From assembly GCA_015499995.1 (NCBI GenBank), contig JADNRV010000071.1, forward strand, positions 62,001 through 126,000: a DNA stretch of 64,000 bases, given 5' to 3'. Source of the DNA: Flammula alnicola. Lineage: Eukaryota > Basidiomycota > Agaricomycetes > Agaricales > Strophariaceae. Positions 21,608 to 33,000 of the stretch are shown piece by piece; position 1 is the first letter of the stretch; each line of letters starts with the position of its first letter. The notes under the pieces were generated by a model. That model was not told the origin of the DNA. It saw only the letters and a list, made by a program, of their open reading frames with translations, and did not search any database. The translations under genes and the position numbers were made by a program.

Positions 21608-23180
21608 ATGTCTCGCGCTGTTCCCCAGTCTCTGGATATCCTTCGTTCAAGTCCAGTCAGAGGCCAGCTTGAACCATACGACCCCCGAACTCCCCATGGT
21701 TGTCGATATATCCAAACCACAGATACTCCAGATGAATTGAAGGTGCGGGACACTTAATCACCCTGGCATGCATCTACGCATCCTGATACACATCTAGGTT
21801 TTATTGCCGCCAGGCACAACATCCATGTACGAACAATTATTGAAGCTCGAGAACTATGAGCTCTCCAAGAAGCCGAGTGTTTCCTGGGAACGCATCATGG
21901 AAATCCGCCATCTCAAGGACCGCATGATACGTAAATGTCAGAAGCTAGCGAAGACCGCCATGCCGATCGCAAAGACGACTTCGCGCGGCGACACCTTCGT
22001 CTTCCAGACCTTCGTCGCTCCTTCGGACTTTAGACTGAAGGAAATGGAGAAATGGTTCAGAGAGCAACAGAAGCGCGCAAATTCAGTGCCGCCTCGAGCT
22101 ATTGCAGCTAGCAAGTCAGCTACATATGACCTATCCATCGCAGGTCCTCTAGCAGACACCTGCCCTCCTCGTCCTCCAAACAACCCATGCAGCGGTCATT
22201 AACAAACCCGGAAACATCGACGAAACAGAAGGTCTTGCTTTACAAACCATTACCTACCATACAACCCTCACGTCTTGTCCAATCAGAACGAACGATATCC
22301 ACAGCAGGGCTTCCACTGCTCCATACGCTCCCAACGATGTCTTCTCACCACCCCCACTCCCCGTATTACTACTTTCCCAACGCGACGACTACGGTCTAGG
22401 CCTCAATTCCTCACAGCCTGAGCCTGTCTCAGTCCCGCCCGCAGAAGCCAGCCCTCTTGCACCTCCTGCCGCCTATGCTACCGGCACTGGCGAGCCATCC
22501 ACCCTTCGACCTAGCCTGTCCCGGAAAAACAGCTGCATCAAGCGCAACAGCATCGGCGAGCTCAAGACCGTATCCTGGGCCGACAACGACGCCGTTGACC
22601 TGGACAACCAATTCAGAAAATACGCGTCCGCCGCGCGCGAGGCTCAAGCGTCAGGTGAGCGTTCCACCTCTTTCCATCTACTATCAAGATCCCGGTCCTT
22701 TTCCAGGCAGATCCATGCCTATCCTCGTTTCATTTCACTGCTGATGCTGATGATCACTCTATTTTCTTCTCTTGCTTGCATTGCGTTGCGCGTTGCGTTA
22801 TTGCGCCCGCAGGCAAATGGGAAGAAGTCCGTGTTCTATATTTGGAACAGATCGCTGGGCTCGAGAGCCTGCATCTGCAGGTCAAGGAAGGTCTCGAGCA
22901 TCTGCGCTCAGAGACGGACCACCTGCAGCGCATCGACGAGACGATACGCCACCAGCGCGGGGCGCTTGACGCGACTTTCCAGGAGTTTGAGCAGAAGCAG
23001 ACTTTGTTCCAGGAGAAAGGTTAGTTTTTCCTGTTGTTTTGGTTCCATATGTTCGATAATCTGATCAGTATTCATTGGTGCTGGATACTGCGAATAGTGC
23101 AAGAGGCACTGGCGGAAGCCAACGATGCTCTTGCGCGACAAGGCATCAGACGCGAACTCGAACCAATTAACGAATCTTAA
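21608..23180 (+). CDS. Conserved-type coiled-coil protein of unknown function
   Basis: Starts MSRAVPQSLDILRSSPVRGQ (exon 21608-21742), then VLLPPGTTSMYEQLLKLENY from 21798. A probable 51-bp intron with donor in ..SIAG and acceptor ATGCAG keeps the frame into VINKPGNIDETEG. A Pro/Ser-rich middle follows, then NSIGELKTVSWADNDAVDL and a long C-terminal coiled coil (VRVLYLEQIAGLESLHLQV, ETDHLQRIDETIRHQRGAL) ending ELEPINES at 23180. A second intron interrupts ASG-KWEEV and a third precedes VQEALAEANDAL. No catalytic domain is visible and I do not recognise the family. Confidence 0.65.
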
Positions 23181-23468
23181 TGATGATCTCCACTTATTCA
23201 TTCATCCATTCACGAATCACGACCAACTGCTTTCTCTTCTGATGTCTTTGTAAATTTTAATTAATAACGGATTTTTATCTGCGTACGATTTCAATTATCT
23301 ATAGCAATAGCTTGATTACAAGTATGTAGCAGAGCGGAACTTTCTTCTCTTCCATGGCAAAGGAACTCTGGTATCTTTATCCGAGTGACATAAGGAGCGT
23401 TAAAGGCATAAAAAAAGTCTGTCAGCATAAAAGTCGTACATAAGAAAGGAACGGTCTGATAAATGTAC
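23181..23468. other. Convergent 3' flanks
   Basis: AT-rich sequence between two converging genes, with nothing recognisable beyond likely polyadenylation regions. Confidence 0.35.
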
Positions 23469-26068
23469 TCAGAACAGAGGCCTGCGTCGCCGCTTTGCCT
23501 TCTTCCACCAGTAGCGGACGACCGCGAGCAATGTGAGGATAATCAGGATGTCCATTGTTAAGATGATCCCAAACAAGTTGAACTTGCCGGTCTTCGGGTC
23601 GTGGTTATTGGTCGGCACGTTAACGTTTAGCGAGAATAGACCTGAAAAACGGAATAATTGTCAGCAGCTGAATGCATATCGGAAGAAAAAGCTGGATTTT
23701 TATATGCATAAAAAGGAAAACCACGTACCCGTCAAAATCCCAATACACAAACAAGCGATAGTTATGATAGTCAGCAGGAGCAGTTTCCTATCCGCCACGT
23801 TCTTGGTCTTGTCGAACTCCATCCGGAGCTGAGAGAGATACGTAGGGTGCGACTGGCTGAGCATGAGCGCGTAATGGTCCAATGAATGCTGCAACATCAA
23901 TATATGATCTGGCCAACACAAGAAATAGAATTGTCAGCTCGAGGAAAAACAAAAACAAAACAAACAAAAAAGGAACAGCAACGAATTATAACGGTTGAAG
24001 CTGACTGACCATGCACATCTCCCATGTAAATAGCGACCTCGAACTCCTCGCTACCATGCGCTCCAGCAGCCGCCTTCGTCAGCCGCTTCCTGATCTGCGT
24101 GACCACGTCCGATTTCGTAGCGAGCAACCGGCCCAGAACCGTAACCAGCTTCCTCGTCCTCGCCATCCTCCGTACCGTCAACTGCCTCGGACTCGGCGGT
24201 CTCTCCGATCTCTCCCAAAGCGCCCTCCAAGCACAGCCAACATACCATCTGACACGACGGAAGAGCAGCCGGATCGTCAGCCGAGGCGAGACGAAGCGCG
24301 GTCGGTAGGAGTCCCGCAGTTTTTCAGCGGGGGTGTACTTCTCCTCTGGTGTCTTCTCCTCCTCTCCCTCAGGGCTCGGTTGGGTCACAGCTGTGCTTTG
24401 CGAGCCGGGGGTGTCCTCGGTCTTGAGCGATGGCATCAGAGAGTCTCTCGTAGGAGACTTGGAAAGTGCAACATCAATACGAGGCCCAGAGGGAAGTAAC
24501 AGGCCTGCCTCTCCCAAGTAAATCATATGGTCGATCGCCGTGACCTCTTTTTCAATGTCATCGACAAAGGGAAAGAAAGAATCGACGATTGAATCGATAA
24601 TGTCGTGCGCGATCCAGTCTTGATGGGTGAAGTGTCAGTGTCAGGTTTGCTAAATGCCGCATGAAACAGGCTAACCCGATGACAAATTGACAACTTCCTC
24701 GAGCAACACCATTCTGTTCCGTACACGGTCCGTATGTTCTGTGAAGAAGCAGATGGTTAGATATAAATATATCGAATCTGAGAGAAATATATACCAGATA
24801 CGTCTGTAAAATGAAACTGAAAATGGCCATAAATAAAAGGGCAGAGCGCCAGGGGAAAATTCACACATACACAGCATATTCCATCCTTAAAAACCGTTAA
24901 ATAAACATTTGCTTCTCCAATAGATCCATCATCGTTGACAAGGGTCTTATTATATCCAGGGGTATCCTTGAGACCTGCTTCGCGTTGTAGCTTTTCTCTT
25001 GTCGCTTGACTTTCAATAGCTCGGAAGGATATAAAGTAGTAACCAAGCTTGCTAAAAATTTCCAGCTTCTCGCGAGGATCTTGCTGGAGGATATCTTCTA
25101 ATGTTAAAGGATGGATATGCAACACCTGCGCACAACAAACGTTCAGGCAACGTGATCAAACCCCCACATTTGACTGACATACCTGACCAATGGCCTTTAG
25201 ATCCGCCCACGTAGGATTGGCGACATCCAAGAACCAAGCCTCAGGTTTTGTGGGAGGTTCCTCCGGACAGGTGTAGGCTTGAGATTCCCATTTGCCGATG
25301 TTGCCCGATGTTTGCCCTTTCTCCCCTCGATGCGGGTCCTGGAGAAACTGATTTGGAGGCCCGACCCAATGAAGTCTCCGGATAGACCTCAGTCTGAAAA
25401 TACGAGCTAGAAGTAGGGCGAGAAGGGTCCGCATTTGGGCCGCCTTTATGTTTTTGACGAACTCGCCGGCGTCTTCCGGAGCTGCGTGTGGCAAGATCGA
25501 GGTGGGACAGGACTAAGGGCAGAGATGTGGTCCAAGTGATGCGACGGTCCTTCGCCTCGTTTTTTGCATCTATATCAACAGGCTCTGACTGCGTGATTAG
25601 GGGCTGTAGGTATGCCGGCATCATGGAAGGAGGTAAATAGAGGGCAAACTCTCTCGGGATCTCTCTTGACTTTTCCAATGCCTTCATGCGTGTTATCCGG
25701 GCGGCAATGTCGCGGTCTGACAGCACGGGGCGCAGTGAGGATATACTGCGACGCTTCCTCCTCCTCCGTGCAATCTGGGACTTTGTCAGAGTGACTACCG
25801 AGGAACATGAGGAGGAAGACGACGAGGAGCTGCTTGCAGTGGAGGCTGCCGACGAGGTGCCTTTCACGTTCCTCGCCCATCTGAGATAGCGAGTTCTAGT
25901 TTGCAGCTATCGCCCCCAGACGACCACCGGCCAAGGACGATGAAGATGACGAGGCGGATGAATTAGATGTGATGGAGGGTGCTAGCGCTGGTACTGGAGG
26001 TCTTGGGATGGTGGCTCGCCACGGTATATGTCTTGGTCTTGGTCGTCGTGCTCAGTGTGGACGGACAT
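23469..26068 (-). CDS. CorA/MNR2-type magnesium (divalent cation) transporter
   Basis: Two-TM-helix CorA-family transporter, probably vacuolar like yeast Mnr2. The N-terminal part is long, Ser/Arg-rich (SSSSSSSSSC, RRRRKRRS). The cytosolic domain has WFLDVANPTWADLKAIGQ, IHPLTLEDILQQDPREKLE and YYFISFRAIES, an acidic/Pro insert, then the helical stalk (HDHILMLQHSLDHYALML, KNVADRKLLLLTIITIACL). TM1 ends ILTGLFSLNVNVP, and TM2 is FGIILTMDILIILTLLAVV followed by RYWWKKAKRRRRPLF and stop at 23469. The signature Gly-Met-Asn after TM1 is Ser-Leu-Asn here, a departure from the family. The reading frame changes between about 25260 and 25420 and again near 25980 without clear introns, so the first 300 residues are uncertain. 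Confidence 0.8.
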
Positions 26069-26258
26069 GGCGATGCTGGAGCAAGGAACCAGTGGGGCGG
26101 TGGGTGTTTGACATGGAGAAGCTAAAATAAGGGCCGCCTGGTTGCAAGTGCAACACAAGAAAAGGCACCTCTCCTCAATTTTATAATTTGTTCTATTTTC
26201 AGAGATTCCCACACTCATCCCCAGTGCCAAGAGTTCGGTACTCGATAAACTCAAACTC
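26069..26258. promoter_or_regulatory. Promoter of the CorA-like gene
   Basis: 190 bp between the proposed transporter start and the stop codon of RRP36, both on the minus strand. No element assigned. Confidence 0.3.
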
Positions 26259-27765
26259 TTTACACTCTTCGTCGCTTCGCAGGTCGTTCCTCTCGACTCC
26301 CAGAGAATTCCCCCTTGGCATATGGTCGCGACCGTTTCTCCTTCTGGCTTTCTTTCTTTTGTTTCTTCTCAATCGCTTTCTTAACCGCGCGTTGTCCACC
26401 CTGCTTGGCGAGGCCTCATACCGCGCTTCCACAACCAGCTTTTGCTTTTCGCCTAAAGTTAAAAAAATTAGTACACATCTCCTTACCAACTCAAATAAAA
26501 AAATTACCTCGCTTCAAATACCACTCTCCTTTGCCATGAGATCGCTTCTCCAGCTCCTCCTTCTTAACCTTGCTCAACGCGTCTCTTTGCACCTGGTCCA
26601 GCCGATCCCTGTTCACCATGCTTTCCGCGCGTTTGACCGCTTGCTCCAATCTGTACACCTCATGTTCTCGCTCGCTCCGCAACTCTCGCGGAGAAGACGC
26701 CAGGAGTTTACGCGCTTGTTTCAATGTTTCCCGCAGCGTTGCTAGTTCGTTCTTGTGGTTGTCTGACAAGAAACCGTAGGATTTTGGAATTTTCCGCAGA
26801 GAACTCTCCAGCCGTCGGTAAAAATCGCGGGTCTCGCGGAACCTAAAGTAAACGATGAGCTTCAATTCGAAATATCAATGAAATTCGTACAATTTTTGGT
26901 ACTTCCACCACTGTCCTCTTCCTTGTGACAGGCCTCTTCGATGTAACTTCTATCGGACTAAAAACATATTTCCATGAATCATATGCAAAGAACACACATA
27001 AAAAACACACTTACGCATGCTTGCTCGACCTCTTAGAAATATCCGTTCGGGGTTTGGCGCTCCATTCCACCTTTTCCACCTTTCCTTTCCCTTTCCCTTT
27101 CAAGTCCTGTACGGTGGCGCATCGTCAGAACCGCTAGCAGATTCTCCGTCTCCAGAGTCGGACCCAGACTCGGAATCACTTTCGGGTTCCGCCTGGCTAA
27201 GAATACGCTGCGCCTGACGCAATGCTCCAAGCGGTAGGTCATGGAGGTCTGTCCAATCAAAAGTGCCCATAAGTACAAACGTGTTCCAGTAGCCATGCAC
27301 GTTTCTACGCACTGTTTTTCAGAGTTTTCTGTTATAGCAACGATATGTTGAGTGTCTAGCAAAAAAAAGAATATGACTTTTTAAGAAACATGCGCACCTC
27401 TGCAGGAATTCCTTTTTCCTCCTTTTCTTCTTCGGACTCAGATTCTTGCGCTAAAAAGTCGTCATCGTCTTCTACCCACTGAGAGACGCGAGGTGCATCA
27501 GCGTCGGCGTCCTCCTCTTCATCGTCCTCTAAGTCAAGTTCACGGTGCGGCCCAGATCCCTGACTCGACCCCTCCTCAAACTCTTCCTCAAACTCCTCGT
27601 CTCCTCCAGACCCACCCTCCTCTCCACTACTTCCCGATCGCTCTGGGTCCGCAAAACGGGTTTTCGACAGAGCGGTGGCTGTAGGTTAGAATGCAGCTTT
27701 TCTTGGGCTGCCTGGGTTTACCCTTTCCTAGTAGGGCGGTGGGCTGGACGAGGGCGGCGAGGCAT
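26259..27765 (-). CDS. RRP36: rRNA biogenesis protein RRP36, with frame breaks
   Basis: Nucleolar component of the small-subunit processome needed for early 18S pre-rRNA cleavage. From ATG 27765 ([15 protein letters not shown]) there is an acidic N-terminus ([14 protein letters not shown] and others), then [84 protein letters not shown], and the basic C-terminus [19 protein letters not shown] ending PAKRRRV at 26259. These blocks are diagnostic for RRP36. The frame breaks at 26781-26796 (TT and AAAA runs) and near 26408-26417 (CC run), yet both sides keep conserved sequence, pointing to assembly error rather than a pseudogene. Confidence 0.85.
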
Positions 27766-27993
27766 TTTGTTAGATGAATTGAGTTCTGCAGAACTTTGCG
27801 AATTAGCAGTGATAAATTTCGGAGGCTGGCGCCAAACAAAGGCGGCCCGGACGGTTACTTGGTTGCTTCACTGTTGGCATTGCCAAATTTCTCCCTAAGA
27901 CTCCCTTGACCAGTCAGGACCAGTCTGCGAGTACGACAACAGAAGTGAAACGCATTTTTACAGCAGTTGTCTATCGCTGGACCGAACCTCACA
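27766..27993. promoter_or_regulatory. Divergent promoter, RRP36 / F-box gene
   Basis: 228 bp between start codons of two head-to-head genes. Confidence 0.35.
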
Positions 27994-29700
27994 ATGTCAA
28001 GACGGAGTCACTCACGCGAGTCGCGTCAAAAACCCGCATCCACAACTTTGGGCATAACAAGTTTAGGAATAGACGTATTGATCAACCTCATAAAATATCT
28101 GAGGCCATGCGATATTCTCTCTCTTCGAAAGGTGCGCTTTGTAATGATCGTTTCGTTGTCGCGTTTCTGACTAGTTTCGATTATATTGTTCAAGACATCG
28201 AGATTTTTTCATTCTGTCACAAAACATCGGACAGTCTGGCTCAATGCCCTCCGCGGTGTAATGCATAAGCATTTCATTACGAAAGCCACCTATCCTTTGG
28301 AATCGATGTCCCTTCCTTTACTGGAACACGCCGCACTGTCACCATACAAGTTCGCGTCACTCGTGGAACGCTCTCCAAGTTCGGGAATCAAACCAACGTC
28401 AATTCGTATCCTTTCACCTCTTCTAACAAAGGCGGAGAAAGATCGTTATGGAATTATCGGCTTTGGTGCCGTCGATGATATCATTTTCTGTCCTGGTGGC
28501 CGCTATTTAGCCACCGTTTCTCTTTTTGATGGCGAAGCTACCAAAGCTCTTATCACCTTGGCATATCGGGCTATGATAGGATCAAAGCTTTGGCGCGGAC
28601 TGTTCAGCTCAGCTCTTCAAGTACTGAGGTACTCTACCTCCTCCCGACAAGCGGCGGGAATGACTTATGTCTCATTACATTGCAGCAATTGTCCACAGTG
28701 TATGTGGCAGATTCGTCGCCTGAATTCTTAGTTATGACCTTGATTTCTCTTAGATCGTCATTGAATTTGAATTTCCGATTCTCTGCCCATAATATAACGA
28801 TTTCGTCCAGAATTCCGGAGTTTGTTGAGGTGGCGCATATCGATCTACCGAGTTATAGCTCATTGAAATCATTCCATCTGGCCTCCGAGCGGCTAATATT
28901 TACTGCATTAGTTGAGGACAGCGGAGGTCCAAGCTCAGTCTTGGTTTGGGACTTCATGAACCAATCAGCCGTTCTGTGGAACCTTCCTGCTAGTGTAATC
29001 GACACTGATGCAATCATCGTATGTCGTTTTCGCCTTTCATATGAATAGAATTATAAGTTTAACTTTGTAGGCCTCCTCAAATGAAGACAGCATTATTGTA
29101 GCAGCCCTTGGTCAATTCTGGATATTCAACGTTCCCCCACTAATTTCATACACGATCGCCACCATAACTTCAACGCCACACGAGCCTTCATTAGCGCTGG
29201 TAAATCCATTAGCGCTCCCATTTTCTGATCCCTATTGCATAGCCCAGACCACTTCCTACTCAGATTTACCGCGATATTTCTGCGACGTCAACGGAGAAAA
29301 GTTTATTCTTAAGGAAATCAGAAGCACAGGCGTTGCCGGAGACCCTTTGATTCCGAGAAACGTTCCCGTTGTTGTCGGTACTTGGGACTACGTCGATTCT
29401 ACAATCTTAACGTTTCGCACAGAGCTTCAATACTGTGGCGATACTCTCTGCATGGCGTCTTCAAACGACGAAGTCGTCTGCCGCTTGGTCGCGGACCCAA
29501 AGGGAGAAGTTGTGGGCGACTTTTCCGAAGTCAAAGTTGCGACGTTATCCCGGTCCCATCGAGGGATTGCTATCTACAATCATGAATTTTCTGCAGTCGC
29601 AGGTCGGGTGTGTCTCTTGCTGAAGGATAAAGAAGTACACATTTTAGACTATTTGGAACCTCCCGAACCAGAAGATCGCCTCACAGATAATCATACTTAG
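27994..29700 (+). CDS. F-box protein with propeller-like C-terminal region
   Basis: Likely substrate adaptor of an SCF ubiquitin ligase. Exon 1 (27994-28131) encodes LGIDVLINLIKYLRPCDILS, the first half of an F-box; after an intron TSRFFHSVTKHRTVWLNALR completes it. The rest is beta-rich: IIGFGAVDDIIFCPGGRYLA, EVLYLLPTSGGNDLCLITL, SSVLVWDFMNQSAVLWNLP, DSIIVAALGQFWIFNVPP, DTLCMASSNDEVVCRLV, consistent with a WD40-like or other propeller common in basidiomycete F-box proteins. The frame shifts once between about 28540 and 28580, with good beta-strand sequence on both sides. Stop TAG 29698-29700. Confidence 0.72.
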
Positions 29701-30092
29701 TATCTAAAATAATTTTCTGATTGTTCGTTTTGTACGTGTTTTCAGTTGTCAAACGTAAATTCGTATCTGTGAAACAAAGTAGATCGTAATACTAACAGTT
29801 CAGTTTAAACCAGGTTCGCGAGGGTTCGCGTGGTTTTTCTTGTCATCTTCGTGATACCCAATCTTGTATTAACAAATGGGCCTCCGACGAACCTGGCTAT
29901 CTCTGGTTATCTCCTCTCTGCGAGCTGATAAGAGTGGAAGCGATAGGCACACCGGTACCTCTGCTGCTTGCAGCCTTCGAAAGTCGATATCGGGAAAGAC
30001 AATGGATGCAGCCTATTCAATAGAAAAAAGATACAAACAGTAGAATGTAATTCAATAAATCGTTAAAATCGTTAAATATAAATACAAAATCA
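29701..30092. other. Convergent intergenic
   Basis: About 390 bp, no gene seen. Contains a short direct repeat of GGTTCGCG near 29813-29832. Confidence 0.4.
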
Positions 30093-33000
30093 TCATGGCG
30101 TAGGCACACTAGCACGCCGAGCACCGGTAGAAACGGACATCCACTCATCATCCAAAAGCACATAACGTCCATCCTCCACCTTCACATCCAACGAGATCCC
30201 ATTCGAAGGCGTCCCAACTCTCCATAGCGGCGTGACACCGAGCCATGCGCCAAGCTTGCCCAGCCACTTCCGATGGCCTTTACGGTGGCCCCGAAGCAGC
30301 GGGTCGCTTAACAGCCCCTCCCATCTGTAAGCAGGGCGCATTCGGATACCCGAATCATCGTGGTCCGTCCCGCCACCCGTTCCAAGAGTAGATGGTTGTC
30401 CTTGTGTGAGGACATCAATATCCTCCATGTCCATCTCGCGTCTATCGCTGCCGAGATGAAACATGATGGCCTAGGGATTCCATTATCAGTAAACTTGAGA
30501 AAATAATATCAACTCTCGAAAGGCCACCCACTTGGCTAGAATCACGAAAGACAGCATCGTTCAGTCTCAAATAGAGCTTGTTCAAGAACCCTGCATGGAA
30601 GAAATCGCGCCAGTGTGGCTTCTTATGCAACAGCCCTCGCTGAGTGAGGAACGTCTCCAGCGCAGGACGAGGTAAAGGTGTATAGGCAATGCAAGTCCTA
30701 TAATGTGGATTGAAATCGGACGCATGCTTCTCCAAGCTGCGATGGTGTCGTGATTTCTCCTCCACAGATCATCCTGTAAGGAAAATACGAGGAACATCAG
30801 CAACAATGATCACCTGCGACTGCTCCGAGAGAAGTATCTCACCCAAAATATATACCACCAGGTGGCAGCTTCCGACGTCGAGACAGTCGCAAGGCGCGTA
30901 TACGCGGACTTGAATACCGCATCACTCTTTGCCATCAAGTGGCAAACCCTGGAATCTCGCTCAAACTCGATGGAACTCTGTGCCAAACCATCAGGGTCGC
31001 GAGGCCGATCATAAACGAACGACAGAAACCGGTAAGTCAAAACGCGCGATTTCCACCGAAACTCTTTACGATGATGCCGCCGATACTGCGAAAGCTTTTC
31101 CTCGATAACGAATAGGTCTTCATCGATGAGCTGCTTGTTGATCTCGAGAAACCGGGCCAGCGAAGAGGTGAGGTCGAAATCCTCGTTTAACCCTATGACC
31201 TCGCTGGGAAGTTTGACATCTCGAGCGTATTTCAACCGGATGTCGAACCCGCTTCCTAGATGTAATCCTTGCCACGTCAGATGGCCTCGGCGTTTGATGC
31301 TCAAGACGGCATATTCGTAGTGAGTCGAGGTCACAGCATTATATCGCCTTCCACAACACCACCAGTTTGCATGTGATCCAACAGGCTGAAGGAAAGTATA
31401 TTCTGAGTGATTATCAAGTCGGAATGGCCACCGATACTTACCCGAACGTGTTCATAAGGCCATCGAACAATGCGCCCTTCCAAAGCCCTGAGAGACATGC
31501 GCACATAACGCCGTCTTCAATATCTCGACTCGAATTCTGAGCGACATAAGCCTCCAAATCAGCGGCATCACTCAATACACATATGGACCATCATCATAAC
31601 GAATGACCTGACATTTTATCAGTACAGAATCTCGAAAAGTAGAACCGAAGGAATACACACGAGGGTAGGAGGAAAGGGAATCCACCACGCATTTCCAAAA
31701 TAGCTACTACAACCACGAGGCGCCCCTTTGCCCGGTTTCTTCCAGTAACTATCTGGGCCAAGGTAGTTTTTCTGGATCACATCTTCGAGGTGTCTGTATA
31801 AGGCGAAATCGGGGCCCGTAAGAAGTGCAACGGCCTTATTGTATACAACCGAACCGACATCCCGAAAAATCTGGGAAAGAACAGAGAAAATCATGACCTG
31901 CATTACGACTCAAAAATTAGTGTTCAAACCTTGAGATTTTCCACATGTCGTTCTCCTGGGGTTCCCATAAAGTCAAGTAGGTAAGGAGGAAACTCGGAGT
32001 CTCTGGCCTGAGCAAAAGCCATTGCCTGCTCCTTAGGTATGGCGCAATCTGCATCTGTGAGCAGAAGTGCAGTGATAGATTCCTGCCAAATACGCCGCTT
32101 GGTATGGATGGATGAGGAAGAGGTATCCAGTCTGCGGATAGACGTCAGTCGAGCCTAGTTTGTGGATCAAAGTAACCCACCGAGGTGAAAATATGTCGAT
32201 GCCTGAGAATACTTTCATTAAATCGACGAAATTGATGGTGAAAATATAAATAAGCCTACTGAAGTCAATCCTCCTTGTCAATTCTGTTAAGCCATTATTA
32301 GCCGTGACAGGGTGATAAGAATAGGCAGAATTTTACTTTTGACGATATTTTGCATCCAGCCATAACTGATGACGGAAAAATCTGGTATTCCAATTGAGCA
32401 CAGATATCGAGCATTGGAGAAAAACATACAGAAACTAAGTCCGTAAGTTAGAGCGTAGATGCTGAAATATTACGTCGACGATGAGTATCTTCGAATACTG
32501 CGAAAAGGAATACCAGACTTACCTGTAAAGTACATATGAGTCAAGTATATTTTTAACTTGATCGGATGTAGTGAGAGTGATGGCAAGAGCAGTGGCAGAA
32601 GTAGATAAATAATTGAGCCGAGATGTCCATTCACTAGCGTTGTTCACTGGCTCCAAGAAGGGGGCATAAATACACTGGGCAATAAAGAATCCCAGGGTGG
32701 ATATCAGCAAAAGTGTCTGCTGAGCAATGGGTATCGTTGAGCGAGAAAAGGAACGAAACAGGCAATTATCTGATCAATAACGGCGATTATAACAAGTGTG
32801 CTGAGCTTGGCGAAGAGGTAGGTCGAAATATAAGTTGCCCAGCCACGACGAAAACCTGCATTTATTTGTCAAACGCGGATGTCAAGAAGGAGAAATTCAG
32901 CATACCATTATATAGGAAAGCAAAAGGATTTCGGTCACGATCGAGTAGTCGACGATATTCTCCATCCAAATCCACGCTACTCCGACCTCGACCTAACTCT

